From: G965207125 sp965207125
GTDB taxonomy: Bacteria; Pseudomonadota; Alphaproteobacteria; Puniceispirillales; UBA1172
DNA: 64,000 nt
Reading direction: 5' to 3'
NCBI GenBank assembly: GCA_965207125.1
Contig: OZ242263.1
Span: forward strand, 372,001 to 436,000
A program made the translations under genes and the position numbers. This document shows, in pieces, positions 15,814 to 30,500 of this stretch (position 1 is the stretch's first letter; each line of letters opens with the position of its first letter). The notes under the pieces were generated by a model. That model was given only the letters and a program-made list of their open reading frames with translations. It did no database searches and had not been told where the DNA came from.

Positions 15814-18800
15814 CTGTGGACATCACAAATTCCATTCGGCCGTATACACCTTCAAGAATAAACGTACCGTCATTATCGTCATCGGTAGCATCATTAAGCA
15901 CGATGGCTGGGGATGTTACCCCAGAAATAATCCCAAGCGTTCCGGTTACAGAGTCTTGGGCTTCATCATCTTCAGTAACCGCAGCGGTACTCCCGCCTGC
16001 GGTTGCTTCGATTGTTTGCTCCACAACCACAATGTCAAATGTCGCAGCAGTGATCCCACCGTTGCCGTCCTCCGCTACGACCTCGATCGTGTAAGTGCCA
16101 GAGCCAGTCGGTGTTCCGGTGATCATTTGAGTGTCAGAGTCATGCGCAAGACCAATCGTATCCAACGCCGTCCTAATAGTACCATCACTAGACAGCACCA
16201 TCACCGTCAGAGTCAAGGTATCGCCATCAGGATCTGTGAACAAGCCGCTTAGATCAATACTGGTGGATTGACCCACTGTCCCACCTTGCTCAACGATAGC
16301 AGTATCAACCACAGGGTCTTGATTTTCATCCGCCCCATTTACCGTGATCGTCACAGCGAAACCAGCACTCCCAGAGGTAAAGATAAAGATATCCTCTACC
16401 ACATCTGTTGCATTCAAGGCCTCTGTTTCTGCTTTGGTGTTATCCAGCGTGTAAGTCCAAACACCTGTGGACATCACAAATTCCATTCGGCCGTATACAC
16501 CTTCAAGAATAAACGTACCGTCATTATCGTCATCGGTAGCATCATTAAGCACGATGGCTGGGGATGTTACCCCAGAAATAATCCCAAGCGTTCCGGTTAC
16601 AGAGTCTTGGGCTTCATCATCTTCAGTAACCGCAGCGGTACTCCCGCCTGCGGTTGCTTCGATTGTTTGCTCCGCAACCACAATGTCAAATGTCGCAGCA
16701 GTGATCCCACCGTTGCCGTCCTCCGCTACGACCTCGATCGTGTAAGTGCCAGAGCCAGTCGGTGTTCCGGTGATCATTTGAGTGTCAGAGTCATGCGCAA
16801 GACCAATCGTATCCAACGCCGTCCTAATAGTACCATCACTAGACAGCACCATCACCGTCAGAGTAAAGGTATCGCCATCAGGATCTGTGAACAAGCCGCT
16901 TAGATCAATACTGGTGGATTGACCCACTGTCCCACCTTGCTCAACGATAGCAGTATCAACTACAGGGTCTTGATTTTCATCCGCCCCATTTACCGTGATC
17001 GTCACAGCGAAACCAGCACTCCCAGAGGTAAAGATAAAGATATCCTCTACCACATCTGTTGCATTCAAGGCCTGCGTTTCTGCTTTCGTGTTATCCAGCG
17101 TGTAAGTCCAAACACTTGTGGACATCACAAATTCCATTCGGCCGTATACAGATTCAAGAATAAACGTACCGTCATTATCGTCATCGGTAGCATCATCAAG
17201 CACGATGGCTGGGGATGTTACCCCAGAAATAATCCCCAGCGTTCCGGTTACAGAGTTTTGGGTTTCATCATCTTCAGTAACCGCTGCGGTACTCCCGCCT
17301 GCGGTTGCTTCGATTGCTTGCTCCGCAACCATAATGTCAAATGTCGAAGTAGCGATTTCACCGCCGTCGTCCTCTGCTACGACCTCGATCGTGTAAGTGC
17401 CAGAGTCAGTCGGTGTTCCGGTGATCATTTGAGTGTCAGAGTCATACGCAAGACCAATCGTATCCAACGCCGCCTTGGTAGTACCATCACTAGACAGCAC
17501 CATCACCGTCAGAGTCAAGGTATCGTCATCAGGATCTGTGAATAAGCCGCTTAGATCGATACTGGTGGATTGACCCGCTGTCCCACCTTGCTCAACGATA
17601 GCAGTATCAACTACAGGCTCATCATTTGCCCCATTTACCGTGATGGTCACAGCGAAACCAGCACTCCCAGAGGTAAAGATAAAGATATCCTCTCCCACAT
17701 CTGTTGTATTCAAGGCATGCGTTTCTGCTTTCGCGTTATCCAGCATGTAAGTCCAAACACCTGTGGACATCACAAATTCCATTCGGCCGTATACACCTTC
17801 AAGAATAAACGTACCGTCATTATCGTCATCGGTTGCACCATTAAGCACGATGGCTGGGGATGTTACCCCAGAAATAATCCCAAGCGTTCCGGTTACAGAG
17901 TCTTGGGCTTCATCATCTTCAGTAACCGCAGCGGTACTCCCGCCTGCGGTTGCTTCGATTGTTTGCTCCACAACCACAATGTTCAATGTCGCAGCAGTGA
18001 TCCCACCGCCGTCGTCCTCCGCTACGACCTCGATCGTGTAAGTGCCAGAGTCAGTCGGGGTTCCGGTGATCATTTGAGTGTCAGAGTCATACGCAAGACC
18101 AATCGTATCCAACGCCGCCTTGGTAGTACCATCACTAGACAGCACCATCACCGTCAGAATCAAGGTATCGTCATCAGGATCTGTGAAAAGGCCGCTTAGA
18201 TCAATACTAGTGGATTGACCCGCTGTCCCACCTTGCTCAACGATAGCAGTATCAACTACAGGGTTATCATTTGCCCCGTTTACCGTGATCGTCACAGCGA
18301 AACCAGCACTCCCAGAGGTAAAGATAAAGATATCCTCTCCCACATCTGTTGCATTCAAGGCATGCGTTTCTGCTTTCGTGTTATCCAGCGTGTAAGTCCA
18401 AACACCTGTGGACATCACAAATTCCATTCGGCCGTATACACCTTCAAGAATAAACGTACCGTCATTATCGTCATCGGTAGCATCATTAAGCACGATGGCT
18501 GGGGATGTTACCCCAGAAATAATCCCCAGCGTTCCGGTTACAGGGTCCTGAGTTTCATCATCTTCAGTAACCGCAGCGGTACTCCCGCCTGCGGTTGCTT
18601 CGATTGCTTGCTCCGCAACCACAATGTCAAATGTCGAAGTAGCGCTCCCACCGTTGCCGTCCTCCGCTACGACCTCGATCGTGTAAGTGCCAGAGTCAAT
18701 CAGTGTTCCGGTGATCATTTGAGTGTCAGAGTCATGCGCAAGACCAATCGTATCCAACGCCGTCCTGATAGTACCATCACTAGACAGCACCATCACCGTC

Positions 18801-21530
18801 AGAGTCAAGGTATCGCCATCAGGATCTGTGAATAAGCCGCTTAGATCAATACTGGTGGATTGACCCGCTGTCCCACCTTGCTCAACGATAGCAGTATCAA
18901 CTACAGGCTCATCATTTGCCCCATTTACCGTGATGGTCACAGCGAAACCAGCACTCCCAGAGGTAAAGATAAAGATATCCTCTACCACATCTGTTGTATT
19001 CAAGGCCTCTGTTTCTGCTTTCGTGTTATCCAGCGTGTAAGTCCAAACACCTGTGGACATCACAAACTCCATTCGGCCGTATACACCTTCAAGAATAAAC
19101 GTACCGTCATTATCGTCATCGGTAGCATCATTAAGCACGATGGCTGGGGATGTTACCCCAGAAATAATCCCCAGCGTTCCGGTTACAGGGTCTTGGGTTT
19201 CATCATCTTCAGTAACCGCAGCGGTACTCCCGCCTGCGGTTGCTTCGATTGCTTGCTCCACAACCACAATGTCAAATGTCGAAGTAGCGCTCTCACCGCC
19301 GTCGTCCTCCACTACGACCTCGATCGTGTAAGTGCCAGAGTCAGTCGGGGTTCCGGTGATCATTTGAGTGTCAGAGTCATACGCAAGACCAATCGTATCC
19401 AACGCCGCCTTGGTAGTACCATCACTAGACAGCACCATCACCGTCAGAGTCAAGGTATCGCCATCAGGATCTGTGAATAAGCCGCTTAGATCAATACTGG
19501 TGGATTGACCCGCTGTCCCACCTTGCTCAACGATAGCAGTATCAACTACAGGCTCATCATTTGCCCCATTTACCGTGATGGTCACAGCGAAACCAGCACT
19601 CCCAGAGGTAAAGATAAAGATATCCTCTACCACATCTGTTGTATTCAAGGCCTCCGTTTCTGCTTTCGTGTTATCCAGCGTGTAAGTCCAAACACCTGTG
19701 GACATCACAAATTCCATTCGGCCGTATACACCTTCAAGAATAAACGTACCGTCATTATCGTCATCGGTAGCACCATTAAGCACGATGGCTGGGGATGTTA
19801 CCCCAGAAATAATCCCAAGCGTTCCGGTTACAGAGTCTTGGGCTTCATCATCTTCAGTAACCGCAGCGGTACTCCCGCCTGCGGTTGCTTCGATTGTTTG
19901 CTCCACAACCACAATGTTAAATGTCGCAGCAGTGATCCCACCGTTGCCGTCCTCCGCTACGACCTCGATCGTGTAAGTGCCAGAGCCAGTCGGTGTTCCG
20001 GTGATCATTTGAGTGTCAGAGTCATGCGCAAGACCAATCGCATCCAACGCCGTCCTGATAGTACCATCACTAGACAGCACCATCACCGTCAGAGTCAAGC
20101 TATCGCCATCAGGATCTGTGAACAAGCCGCTTAGATCAATACTGGTGGATTGACCTACTGTCCCACCTTGGTCAACGATAGCATTATCAACCACAGGGTC
20201 TTGATTTTCATCCACCCCATTTACCGTGATCGTCACAGCGAAACGAGCACTCCCAGAGGTAAAGATAAAGATATCCTCTACCACATCTGTTGTATTCAAG
20301 GCCTCTGTTTCTGCTTTCGTGTTATCCAGCGTGTAAGTCCAAACACCTGTGGACATCATAAATTCCATTCGGCCGTATACAGATTCAAGAATAAACGTAC
20401 CGTCATTATTGTCATCGGTAGCACCATTAAGCACGATGGCTGGGGATGTTACCCCAGAAAGAATCCCAAGCGTTCCAGTTACAGAGTTTTGGGTTTCATC
20501 ATCTTCAGTAACCGCAGCGGTACTCCCGCCTGCGGTTGCTTCGATTGCTTGCTCCACAACCACAATCTCAAATGTCGCAGCAGTGATCCCACCGTTGCCG
20601 TCCTCCGCTACGACCTCGATCGTGTAAGTGCCAGAGCCAATCGGTGTTCCGGTGATCATTTGAGTGTCAGAGTCATGCGCAAGACCAATCGTATCCAACG
20701 CCGTCTTGGTAGTACCATCACTAGACAGCACCATCACCGTCAGAGTCAAGCTATCGCCATCAGGATCTGTGAATAAGCCGCTTAGATCAATACTAGTGGA
20801 TTGACCCACTGTCCCACCTTGCTCAACGATAGCAGTATCAACCACAGGGTCTTGATTTTCATCCACCCCATTTACCGTGATCGTCACAGCGAAACCAGCA
20901 CTCCCAGAGGTAAAGATAAAGATATCCTCTACCACATCTGTTGTATTCAAGGCCTGCGTTTCTGCTTTCGTGTTATCCAGCGTGTAAGTCCAAACACCTG
21001 TGGACATCACAAATTCCATTCGGCCGTATACAGATTCAAGAATAAACGTACCGTCATTATTGTCATCGGTAGCACCATTAAGCACGATGGCTGGGGATGT
21101 TACCCCAGAAAGAATCCCAAGCGTTCCGGTTACAGGGTCTGGGGTTTCATCATCTTCAGTAACCGCAGCGGTACTCCCGCCTGCGGTTGCTTCGATTGTT
21201 TGCTCCACAACCACAATCTCAAATGTCGAAGTAGCGGTCTCACCGCTGCCGTCCTCCGCTACGACCTCGATCGTGTAAGTGCCAGAGTCAATCAGTGTTC
21301 CGGTGATCATTTGAGTGTCAGAGTCATGCGCAAGACCAATCGTATCCAACGCCGTCCTGATAGTACCATCACTAGACAGCACCATCACCGTCAGAGTCAA
21401 GGTATCGCCATCAGGATCTGTGAATAAGCCGCTTAGATCAATACTGGTGGATTGACCCGCTGTCCCATCTTGCTCAACGATAGCAGTATCAACTACAGGC
21501 TCATCATTTGCCCCGTTTACCGTGATGGTC
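15650..21530 (-). repeat. Nine near-identical 645/651-bp tandem units in the giant gene
   Basis: An invariant 14-base anchor, TTCATCATCTTCAG on the plus strand, starts at 15962, 16613, 17264, 17909, 18554, 19199, 19844, 20495 and 21146. The periods are 651, 651, 645, 645, 645, 645, 651 and 651 bp. The 6-bp difference lies in the linker, encoding either NGxDENQDPVV or NGANDEPVV. Each unit is one VCBS plus one cadherin-like domain (215 or 217 residues). Units differ at only scattered positions, so the array is recent or constantly homogenised, and read-length-limited assemblies may miscount it. Confidence 0.95.
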
Positions 21531-24500
21531 ACCGTGACAGGCTCCGCACCCTCGGCAGTAAAGGTGAAGGTATCATTTTGCGTTTCCTGGGCTGCCAACG
21601 CTTGCACTTTCTCCTCCTGGGTTGACGTTTCACCCAGCGTATAAGTCCAAGTACCATCGGCCAGCACAAATTCTAGTGTGCCGTAGGTGCCTTCAAGAGA
21701 CATCATCAAACCATCTTGGCTAGGGATACCATTTTCAAGCATAATAGGTGGTCGCGGATCGTCATCGGCTGCGTCCGCGTCCCTAATAATAAGGATTCCC
21801 GTGGCAGTGTTTTGTCCATCATCATCTTCAACAACCGCGCCAGTGGCCTCAACAACCTCGTCAGCATCGTTAACAGGAGTGATTACTGGCGGCCTAAGAA
21901 TTATAAAATCAATGCTATTACCATCACCAAAGAGACGTGGCAGAACATCAGCAAAATTCTTGAACGCGGCGTGGGTGAAGTCAAAATTCTGACTGAGATT
22001 ATCCTCCCCGCCTAAAATATCAACCAGATCATCAAGACCAAGCCGCTCATCAAAAGTGATCTGCACCAGAGGGCTGGAAATACGCCCGCCGCCGAAAGCC
22101 GATGCGTCCTTGAAGTGTAGCGACACACCGTCAAAATAGAAATCACCAGCCGCATCAGTTCCCCACCGCATGGTTACGATAAAGGCGTCATCCGCGGTTA
22201 AATCAGCCCCATCTGCACCGTTAAGGCTTCCTAGAAACTCTGTCAGAGTGGTGATATCAGCTCGTTCAACGCTCACAATGAATTTCAATTTATCCTGTCC
22301 GCGCTTGAAGCCAACAATCTCATCACCGCCATCGATACCAACACCGTCATAACTGAAGGTGTAAAGCACTTCATCAGCGCCTGCGTCTTCTTCTACGTTA
22401 TTGACTGTGCGGGTAAGCTTAATCTCATCATCACCCGCCCCGCCATCTATGTAATCATTAGCCTCACCGCCGGTGATGATGTCACTACCATCACCCGCCT
22501 CTATCTGCTGCGGGACTGTTTCAGCAGACCCCTCAATGCTGTTGTCCTCTTCAGGATTCTGCACATCAAAAACCACTCGAGAGGTGATTTGGAGGGTCTG
22601 TTCATCAATTGCATCAGCAATTCCGTCTGAAAATGTGAAGGAAAACGAGTTACTTTTCGACACCAACGGATCTACATCTGATGGTTGCTGATAAAGGATG
22701 AGCCCGTTATTAACATCCGCCTGGGTGAAGGTATTGTTCGTACCGATTACAATTTCAACGCCATCTTTCAGCAGCGTGCCCTCGGTCGGCAATACAGTGA
22801 TGGTATATACTAGCAACGTTAGGTCGAGTTGATTTCCAGAAGTCGCCTTCAGGATTGTCTCATCAATAATGATACCTTCTTCATCGGAATTATAAGTGAG
22901 GCCATTGTTCCGAATTACGGGCGCAGCCACCAAGACTTCAACGTTAAATGTCACCTCAAGTGTTCCGCCATTACCATCATCCGCTACGACTTTGATTATG
23001 TGTTCGCCAATTTGACTCAACGCGCCAGTGATCATCTTGGTGTCGGGGTCGTAAGAAAGCCCGATCGTGCTCAAGGGGCTGTCATCACTAAGCGTCACCG
23101 TAAAAGTCAATTCATCGCCCTCAACGTCAGTGAAAAAGGCGCTCAGATCAATCTCAATCGTTTCACGTATAGTTTCACTTATAGCAGGAAGACCCGTATC
23201 AATCACCCTAGGGGCATCATTCGCGCCGCTAACCGTGATGGTCACAGCAAAACGAGCACCACCATTGCTATCAACAAAGGTGAAGACCTCCTCTACTTGA
23301 TCCTCATCACCCAATGCTTCCGTGTCCTCATCATTGTTATCTAGCGTGTACGTCCAAACACCAGTACCCGGATCAAACGTCATCGTCCCGTATGTGCCAC
23401 TGACACTGTTATCGCCATCGCCATCATCTATCAGCGTGACTGTGGTTAGATCAGGCGTTCTAACGAGCGTTCCTGTGACGGTAGTAATTGGGTTATTGTT
23501 TCCATCGATCTCATCTTCCATAACCGTGCCAGTGTCAGGATCAGTGGACGTTATTGTTTGCACCACGACCACAATGTCAAATTCCGAAGCCTCGGAGGAC
23601 GCACCGTCGGTGTCGGTCGCCACAACCGAAATCTTGTACGTGCCTACGGCACTCGGAATGCCAGAAAGAATATTGGTTGCAGTGTCATAAGTGAGACCAC
23701 TATCTCCCAAAGTGATCGTGGTACCTTCAGTTTCCAAATCGACCGCGACGCCATCGAGGGTCACCGTTAACGCCAAAGTCAAATCCAAGACATCACCGTC
23801 AGCATCGGTGAAAAGGTCGCTCAGATTGATCGCTTGAATCGCCTGACCCATCGTCCCATTTATCGGATCGAGGGGCGGGCCGGCCTCAGGAGACTCATTC
23901 GCACCGTCAATCGTGATCGTTAGCTCATAGTTTTCCGCGCCCTCAGCGCTAAACGTGAAGGTGTCAATTAATGTATCACCTACCCCTAACGCCTGCACAT
24001 CCGCAAGGGTGTTATCCAGCCTGTACGTCCATTCGCCCGTAGCAGCATCAAACGCCAGCCGGCCATAGTCGCCAGCACGAACGCCGGTGACGCTATCAGC
24101 CCCATCAAGCACGATGGTTGGCAGTGCATCCCCTTCGTCAGCGTCCTCAATGGTGAGTATCCCGGTGGAGGGGGTATCATCATCTTCAACCACCACAGCG
24201 GTCGCAGGATCACTCGTGATCACCGGCGCATTATCAGCCACGATATTAACGGTAAATGACGCGCTAACGGACCCAGAACCATCACTGCCTGTGACCTCGA
24301 TGGTGTGAACGCCTAAGACGGTTGGCTCCCCGGTGATTTCTCTGATGAGATTGCCATCAGGGTCTGTGGTCTCACTGTAAGAAAGTCCAATCGCCGCTAA
24401 ATCCCCTGTGCTCCCATCAGCAAGCGTCACCGCGAAGGTCAGGGTCAATTCATCGCCCTCATCAGCGTCAGTGAAAAGATCGCCTAGATTGATTGAGATA

Positions 24501-27500
24501 TCATGAGCTGTCCGCCCCGCTTGTTCCTCGAGAGGCGTGCCAAGCTCAAGGGCATCATTCACACCGACCGCCGTGATGACGACATCAAAGGTGTTGTTCT
24601 CTCCAGCGGTAAAGGTAAAGGTTTCAGTGGCTGGATCCACACCGTCCTGCGGGCCCCTCAACGCTTGCGACTTCACTGCATCTAGCGTGTACGTCCAAAC
24701 ACCAGTACTCGGATCAAACGTCATCGTGCCGTATAAGCCCACAAGAGTCATCGTGCCGCTAACATCATCCGTTTCAACCCCTTCACCCGTAAGTTCAACG
24801 GATAACGATAGGTCGCTAGTGGTGAGCGTTCCCGTGGCGGAGCTGTTGCTGGGATCATCTTCGGTAACCGAACCCACGGCCTCACCACTGATTAATGGCT
24901 CCACGACCGTAAAGGTGAATTCCGAGGTGACAGCGGGGGCAGACCCACCGTCAGTTGCCTCAACTCCGATCGTGTATTCGCCGGCGACCGCCAGTTTGAT
25001 GGTGAGGATCCTAGTATCTCTATCATAACTAAGAGTGTTGTCATCGTCTAAGGTGATCGCGGTCCCACCGAGCATCACCGTGAATGTCAAATCCAAAATG
25101 TCACCATCAGCATCAGTGAAAAGAGCGCTCAGATCGACAGTGATATTCTGGCCTTGCGTTCCAGCTGCATCAACGATAGCAGTGCCAAGCTCCGGGGCAT
25201 CATTCACCCCGTTAATCGTGATGATCAGATCATAGTTTTCCGCGCCCTCAGCGGTAAAGGTGAAGGTTTCAGTTAATGTCTCACCAACCCCCAACCCCTG
25301 CACATCTACAAGGGTGTTATCCAGCGTGTACATCCATTCGCGCGTAGTTGCATTAAAAGTTAGCGTACCGTAGTCGCCAGAAAGGTCACTTGGAGGCAAG
25401 ATCGCTGGCAACTCATCCCCATCCTCGTCCTCAATGGTGAGGGTTCCCGTAATGGGGTCTGCTGCATCTTCATCAATCACACCAGCAATACCGCTGATTA
25501 CCGGTGCGTTATCAGCCACAACCTCAAGGGAAAATGACGAGCTAGTAGACCCGGAGCCATCACTGGCCGTAATCGTGATCGTGTGAAGCCCTAAGACGGT
25601 TGGCTCCCCGGTGATTAATCGAGTGACCACATTTGTTACGGAGTCTGGCGTCTCATTGTAAGAAAGCCCAATCAACGATAAATCCCCTGTGCGCCCATCA
25701 ACAAGCTTCACCGCAAACGTCAGGGTCAATTCATCGCCCTCAGCGTCAGTGAAAAGATCGCTCAGATTGATCGTGATATCATGGGCAATCTGCCCGTCTT
25801 GTTTCTCGATATCAGGGCCAACCTCAGGAGCATCATTCGCACCGTTAATCGTGATCGTTAGATCATAGTTTTCCGCACCATCAGCGCTAAACGTGAAGGT
25901 GTCAGTTAATGTATCACCTACCCCTAACGCATTCACATCCGCAAGGGTGTTATCCAGCCTGTACGTCCATTCGCCCGTAGCAGCATTAAACGCCAGCCGG
26001 CCATACTCGCCAACACGAATGCCGGTGACGCTATCAGCACCATCAAGCACGATGCTTGGCAATGGATCCCCTTCGTCAGCGTCCTCAATGCTGAGCACTC
26101 CCGTGGCGGGAGTATCAGCATCTTCAACCACCATAGCGGCCGCAGGATCACTCGTGATCACCGGCGCGCTATCAGCCTTGACGACAATGTCAAATGACGA
26201 GATAACCTCCTCAGAATCGCTCCCGAGCGCCGTGACCGTGATGGTATGCGTGCCTAAGACGTCCGGCTCCCCGGTGATTAATCTAGTGACCACATCTGTT
26301 ATGGGGTCTCTGGTCTCACTGTAAGAAAGTCCAATCGCCGCTAAATCCCCTGTGCTCCCATCAGCAAGCGTCACCGCAAAGGTCAGGGTAAATTCATCGC
26401 CCTCATCAGGGTCAGTGAAAAGATCGCTCAGATTGATCGTGATATCATGTTTTGTCAGCCCGGCTTGTTCCTCGATCTCAGTGCCAAGCTCAAGCGCATC
26501 ACTCACACCGATCGCCGTGATGACGACATCAAAGGTGTTGTTCTCTCCAACGGCAAAGGTAAAGGTTTCAGTGGCTGGATCCACACCGTCCTGCGGCCCC
26601 CTCAACGCTTGCGACTTCACTGCATCTAGCGTGTACGTCCAAGCACTAGCACTCGGATCAAACATCATCGTGCCGTATAAGCCCACAAGAGTCATCGTGC
26701 CGCTAACATCATCCGTTTCAACCCCTTCACCCGTAAGTTCAACGGATAACGATAGGTCTCTAATGGTGAGCGTTCCCGTGGCGGAGCTGTTGTTGGGATC
26801 ATCTTCGGTAACCGAACCCACGGCCTCACCACTGATTAATGGCACCACAACCGTAAGGGTGAATTCCGAGGTGACAGCGGGGGCAGACCCACCGTCAGTT
26901 GCCTCAACTCCGATCGTGTATTCGCCGGCCTCCGCCAGTTTGATGATGAGGATCCTAGTATCTCTATCATAACTAAGAGTGTTGTCCTCGTCTAAAGTGA
27001 TCGCGGTCCCACCGAGCATCACCGTGAATGTCAAATCCAAAATGTCACCATCAGCATCAGTGAAGAGAGCGCTTAGATCGACAGTGATATTCTGACCTTG
27101 CGTTCCAGCTACATCAACGATAGGAGTGTCAAGCTCCGGGGCATCATTCACCCCGTTAATCGTGATGATCAGATCATGGTTTTCCGCGCCCTCGGCGGTA
27201 AAGACGAAGGTTTCAGTTAATGTTTCACCGTCCCCTAACCCTTGCACATCTACAAGGGTGTTATCCAGCGTGTACATCCATTCGCGCGTAGTTGCATTAA
27301 AAGTTAGCGTACCGTAGTCGCCAGAAAGGTCTCTTGGAGGCACGATAGCGGGCAACTCATCCCCATCCTCGTCCTCAATGGTGAGGGTTCCCGTAATGGG
27401 GTCTGCTGCATCTTCATCAATCACACCAGCAACACCGCTGATTACCGGTGCGTTATCAGCCACAACCTCAAGGGAAAATGACGCATTAATAGACTCGGAG

Positions 27501-30500
27501 CCAGCAGTCGCCGTGACCACGATGGTGTGAACGCCTAAGACGGTTGGCTCCCCGGTGATTAATCTAGTGACCACATTTGTTACGGGGTCTGTCGTCTCGC
27601 TGTAAGAAAGCCCAACCGTCGCTAAATCCCCTGTGCTCCCATCAGCAAGCGTCACCGCAAAGGTCAGGGTCAATTCATCACCATCACCGTCAGTGAAAAG
27701 GGTGCTCAGATTGATCGTGATCTCATGGGCAATCTGCCCGTCTTGCTTTTCGATACTAGGGCCAACCTCAATAGGATCATCCGCACCATTAATCGTGATC
27801 ATTAGCGTATAGTTTTCCGCGCCCTCGGCGGTAAAGATGAAGGTTTCAGTTACTTGATCAGCCGTCTTCAGCGTCTGGGCCCTCTCATCCAGCGTGTAAA
27901 GCCAATCGCCACCGGACAAGGTTAGCGTGCCGTAGTCGCCCTTAAGAGACATCACCCCGCTGTTAACTAACACTTTATTCACTAAACCATCCATAAGCAT
28001 AACAACTGGCAGTGTATCACCGACGTTTTCATCAGTAACTGTGAGTGTTCCTTCAATGGGGTCTGTAGCATCCTCTCCAATCTGGGGGTCGACATTATCA
28101 TTACTGATTATCGGCGGGTGCTCAATAATGACATTAATGGTAAAGGACAAAGCCTCGGAGACTCCACCGTCACCGTCTTCCGCCGTGACCACAATGGTGT
28201 GCATACCTAAAACGTCCGGCACCCCGGTGATTTCTCTGATCAGATTGCCGTCGGGGTCTGTGGTCTCCCTGTAAGAAAGTCCCGTCGATAATAACCCACC
28301 CGTGCTCCCGTCAGCAAACGTCACTGCGAACATCAGCTCCAATTCATCGTCGTCGTTGTCAGCGTCAGTGAAAAGGCCGTCCAGATTGATAGTTAAATCC
28401 TGATTTAACCGCACCTCTTGATTATCTATAGAGGCGAGAGGCACAATCACAGGGGCATCATTCGCGCCGTTAATCGTGATGTTTAGCTCATAGTTTTCCG
28501 CGCCCTCGGCGGTAAAGATGAAGGTTTCGGTTAATGTATCACCGTCCTTCAACATCTGCACTTCTACTTGCGTGTTATTCAGTGCATAAGACCAAGTACC
28601 ACCGGTTGCGGTCGGCGTGAAGGTTAGCGTGCCATAGTCGCCAGAAAGAGTACTTGGCGGCACGATAGCGGGCACCACATCGCCGTCCTCGTCCTCAATG
28701 GTGAGTGTTCCCGTGACGGTGGGGTCCTCAGCATTTTCATCAATCACGCCAGGAGCACCGCTGATTGCCGGCGCGTTATCAGCCGTGACCTCAATGGTAA
28801 ATGACGAACTAACGGACTCAGAGCCGTCACTGGCTATGACCTTGATGGTGTGAGTGCCTAAGACGTCCGGCTCCCCGGTGATTTCTCTGATCAGATTGCC
28901 ATCAGGGTCTGTTCTCTCGCTGTAAGTAAGCCCAATCGCCGTTAAATCGCCTGGGTCCTCCTCTGGGGCTGCATTAGCAAGCGTCACCTCGAACGTCAGG
29001 GTCAAGGTATCACGCGCATCAGCGTCAGTGAAAAGCCCGCTCAGATCAATCGGCGTGATAGCATGATTTGTCTGCCCGGTTTGATTGACGATAGCAGGGC
29101 CAACCTCGGGGGCATCATTCACCCCATTAATCGTGATGGTTAGTACATGGTCTTCCACTCCATTGGCGGTAAAAGTGAAGGTTTCGGTTAATACCTCACC
29201 ATCCCCCAACCCCTGCACAGCCGCATGAGTGTTATCTAGCGTGTACGTCCAAGTCCACTCTCTAAGCAGATCGTCCGTGCTCGAATCACCCGGAACCGGA
29301 GGATTATCTGGGCTTGAACCTAAGGATATCGTGCCATAGTCGCCAGAAAGAATGCCTGTGATGCTATCAGCCCCATCAAGCACGATGTTTGGCAGTTCAT
29401 CCTCAAACACGAGGGTTTGTTGTCCATTTTCTGCCGTCACGGTGATGCGCCCTGCATCCCTATCCACGTCCTTAACGAAGAGTGTTCCCGTGACGGGGGC
29501 CGCAGTCTCTTCATCAACCACGCCATCAACACCACTGATTTCCGGCGGGCTATCAGCCCTAACGACAAGGTCAAATGACGAACTAGCGGACTCAGAGCCG
29601 TCACTTGCGGTGACCTTGATGGTGTGCCTCCCTATGACGGTCGGCTCCCCGATGATTTCTCTGATGACATTGCCGGCACGGTCTGTGCTCTCCTTGTAAG
29701 AAAGCCCAATCGCCGCTAACCCCTCTGCTCCCCCATTCACCTCAAACTCCAAATTCAAGGTCGCGCCCTCATCAGGGTCTACGAAAAGAGTGCTTAGATT
29801 GATCGTGACACGATGATTTTCCTGTCCGGCTTGTTCCTCTATAGCAATGCCAATCTCAGGGGCATCATTCGCACCATTAATCGTGATGATTACCTGAACG
29901 GGTGATGCATCCTGAGCGGAAAACGTGAATGTTTCAGTTAATGTATCACCGGCCGCTAACGTATTCACCTCTGTAACAGAGGATAATCCGTCTCTTGAAA
30001 ATCCGGCGACACTCAGCAAGTAAGACCAAGTATTATTGCTAGTATTAAAAAGCATCGTGCCGTAGTCGCCCTCACCATCTAAAAGCGCGATGGGTGGAGG
30101 GGTATCCCCTTCATCCGCGTCCTCAATAGTGAGCACTCCCGTGATGGGGAGTAGCCTATCTTCACTAATCGCACCCGTCAGAGTACCACCGATTTCTGGT
30201 GGGTTATCTTCGACAGCGGAAATGGTAAATGTCGTAGCATCGGAGCGCGCATTATTGCTGTCGGTTGCTTCGATAGTGATCACGTAATCGCCTGCGGCGT
30301 TCGGTGCGCCGGAAAGCGTCTTGTCAGTAGAGTTGTACACAAAACCGGTCGTACTCAACTCGACAGTGCTGCTCTCAAAGGTCACCGACATGATCGACAG
30401 AGTTATTTCATCGCCTTCAGGGTCTCTGAAAAGAGCACTCAGATCAATCGGCGGGGTCACCTTATCTACCTTTCGGGCTTGACCGTCAATAACACTCCGG

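Noticed and set aside
15692..21427. A series of plus-strand open frames of about 206-211 codons, one per repeat unit
   Set aside because: They are antisense shadows of the 645/651-bp units, repeat with the same period, lack ribosome sites, and read as low-complexity His/Arg/Ser-rich proteins.
15650..21530. CRISPR-like direct repeats
   Set aside because: Period is about 650 bp, repeats are contiguous and coding, and there are no short spacers or cas genes.
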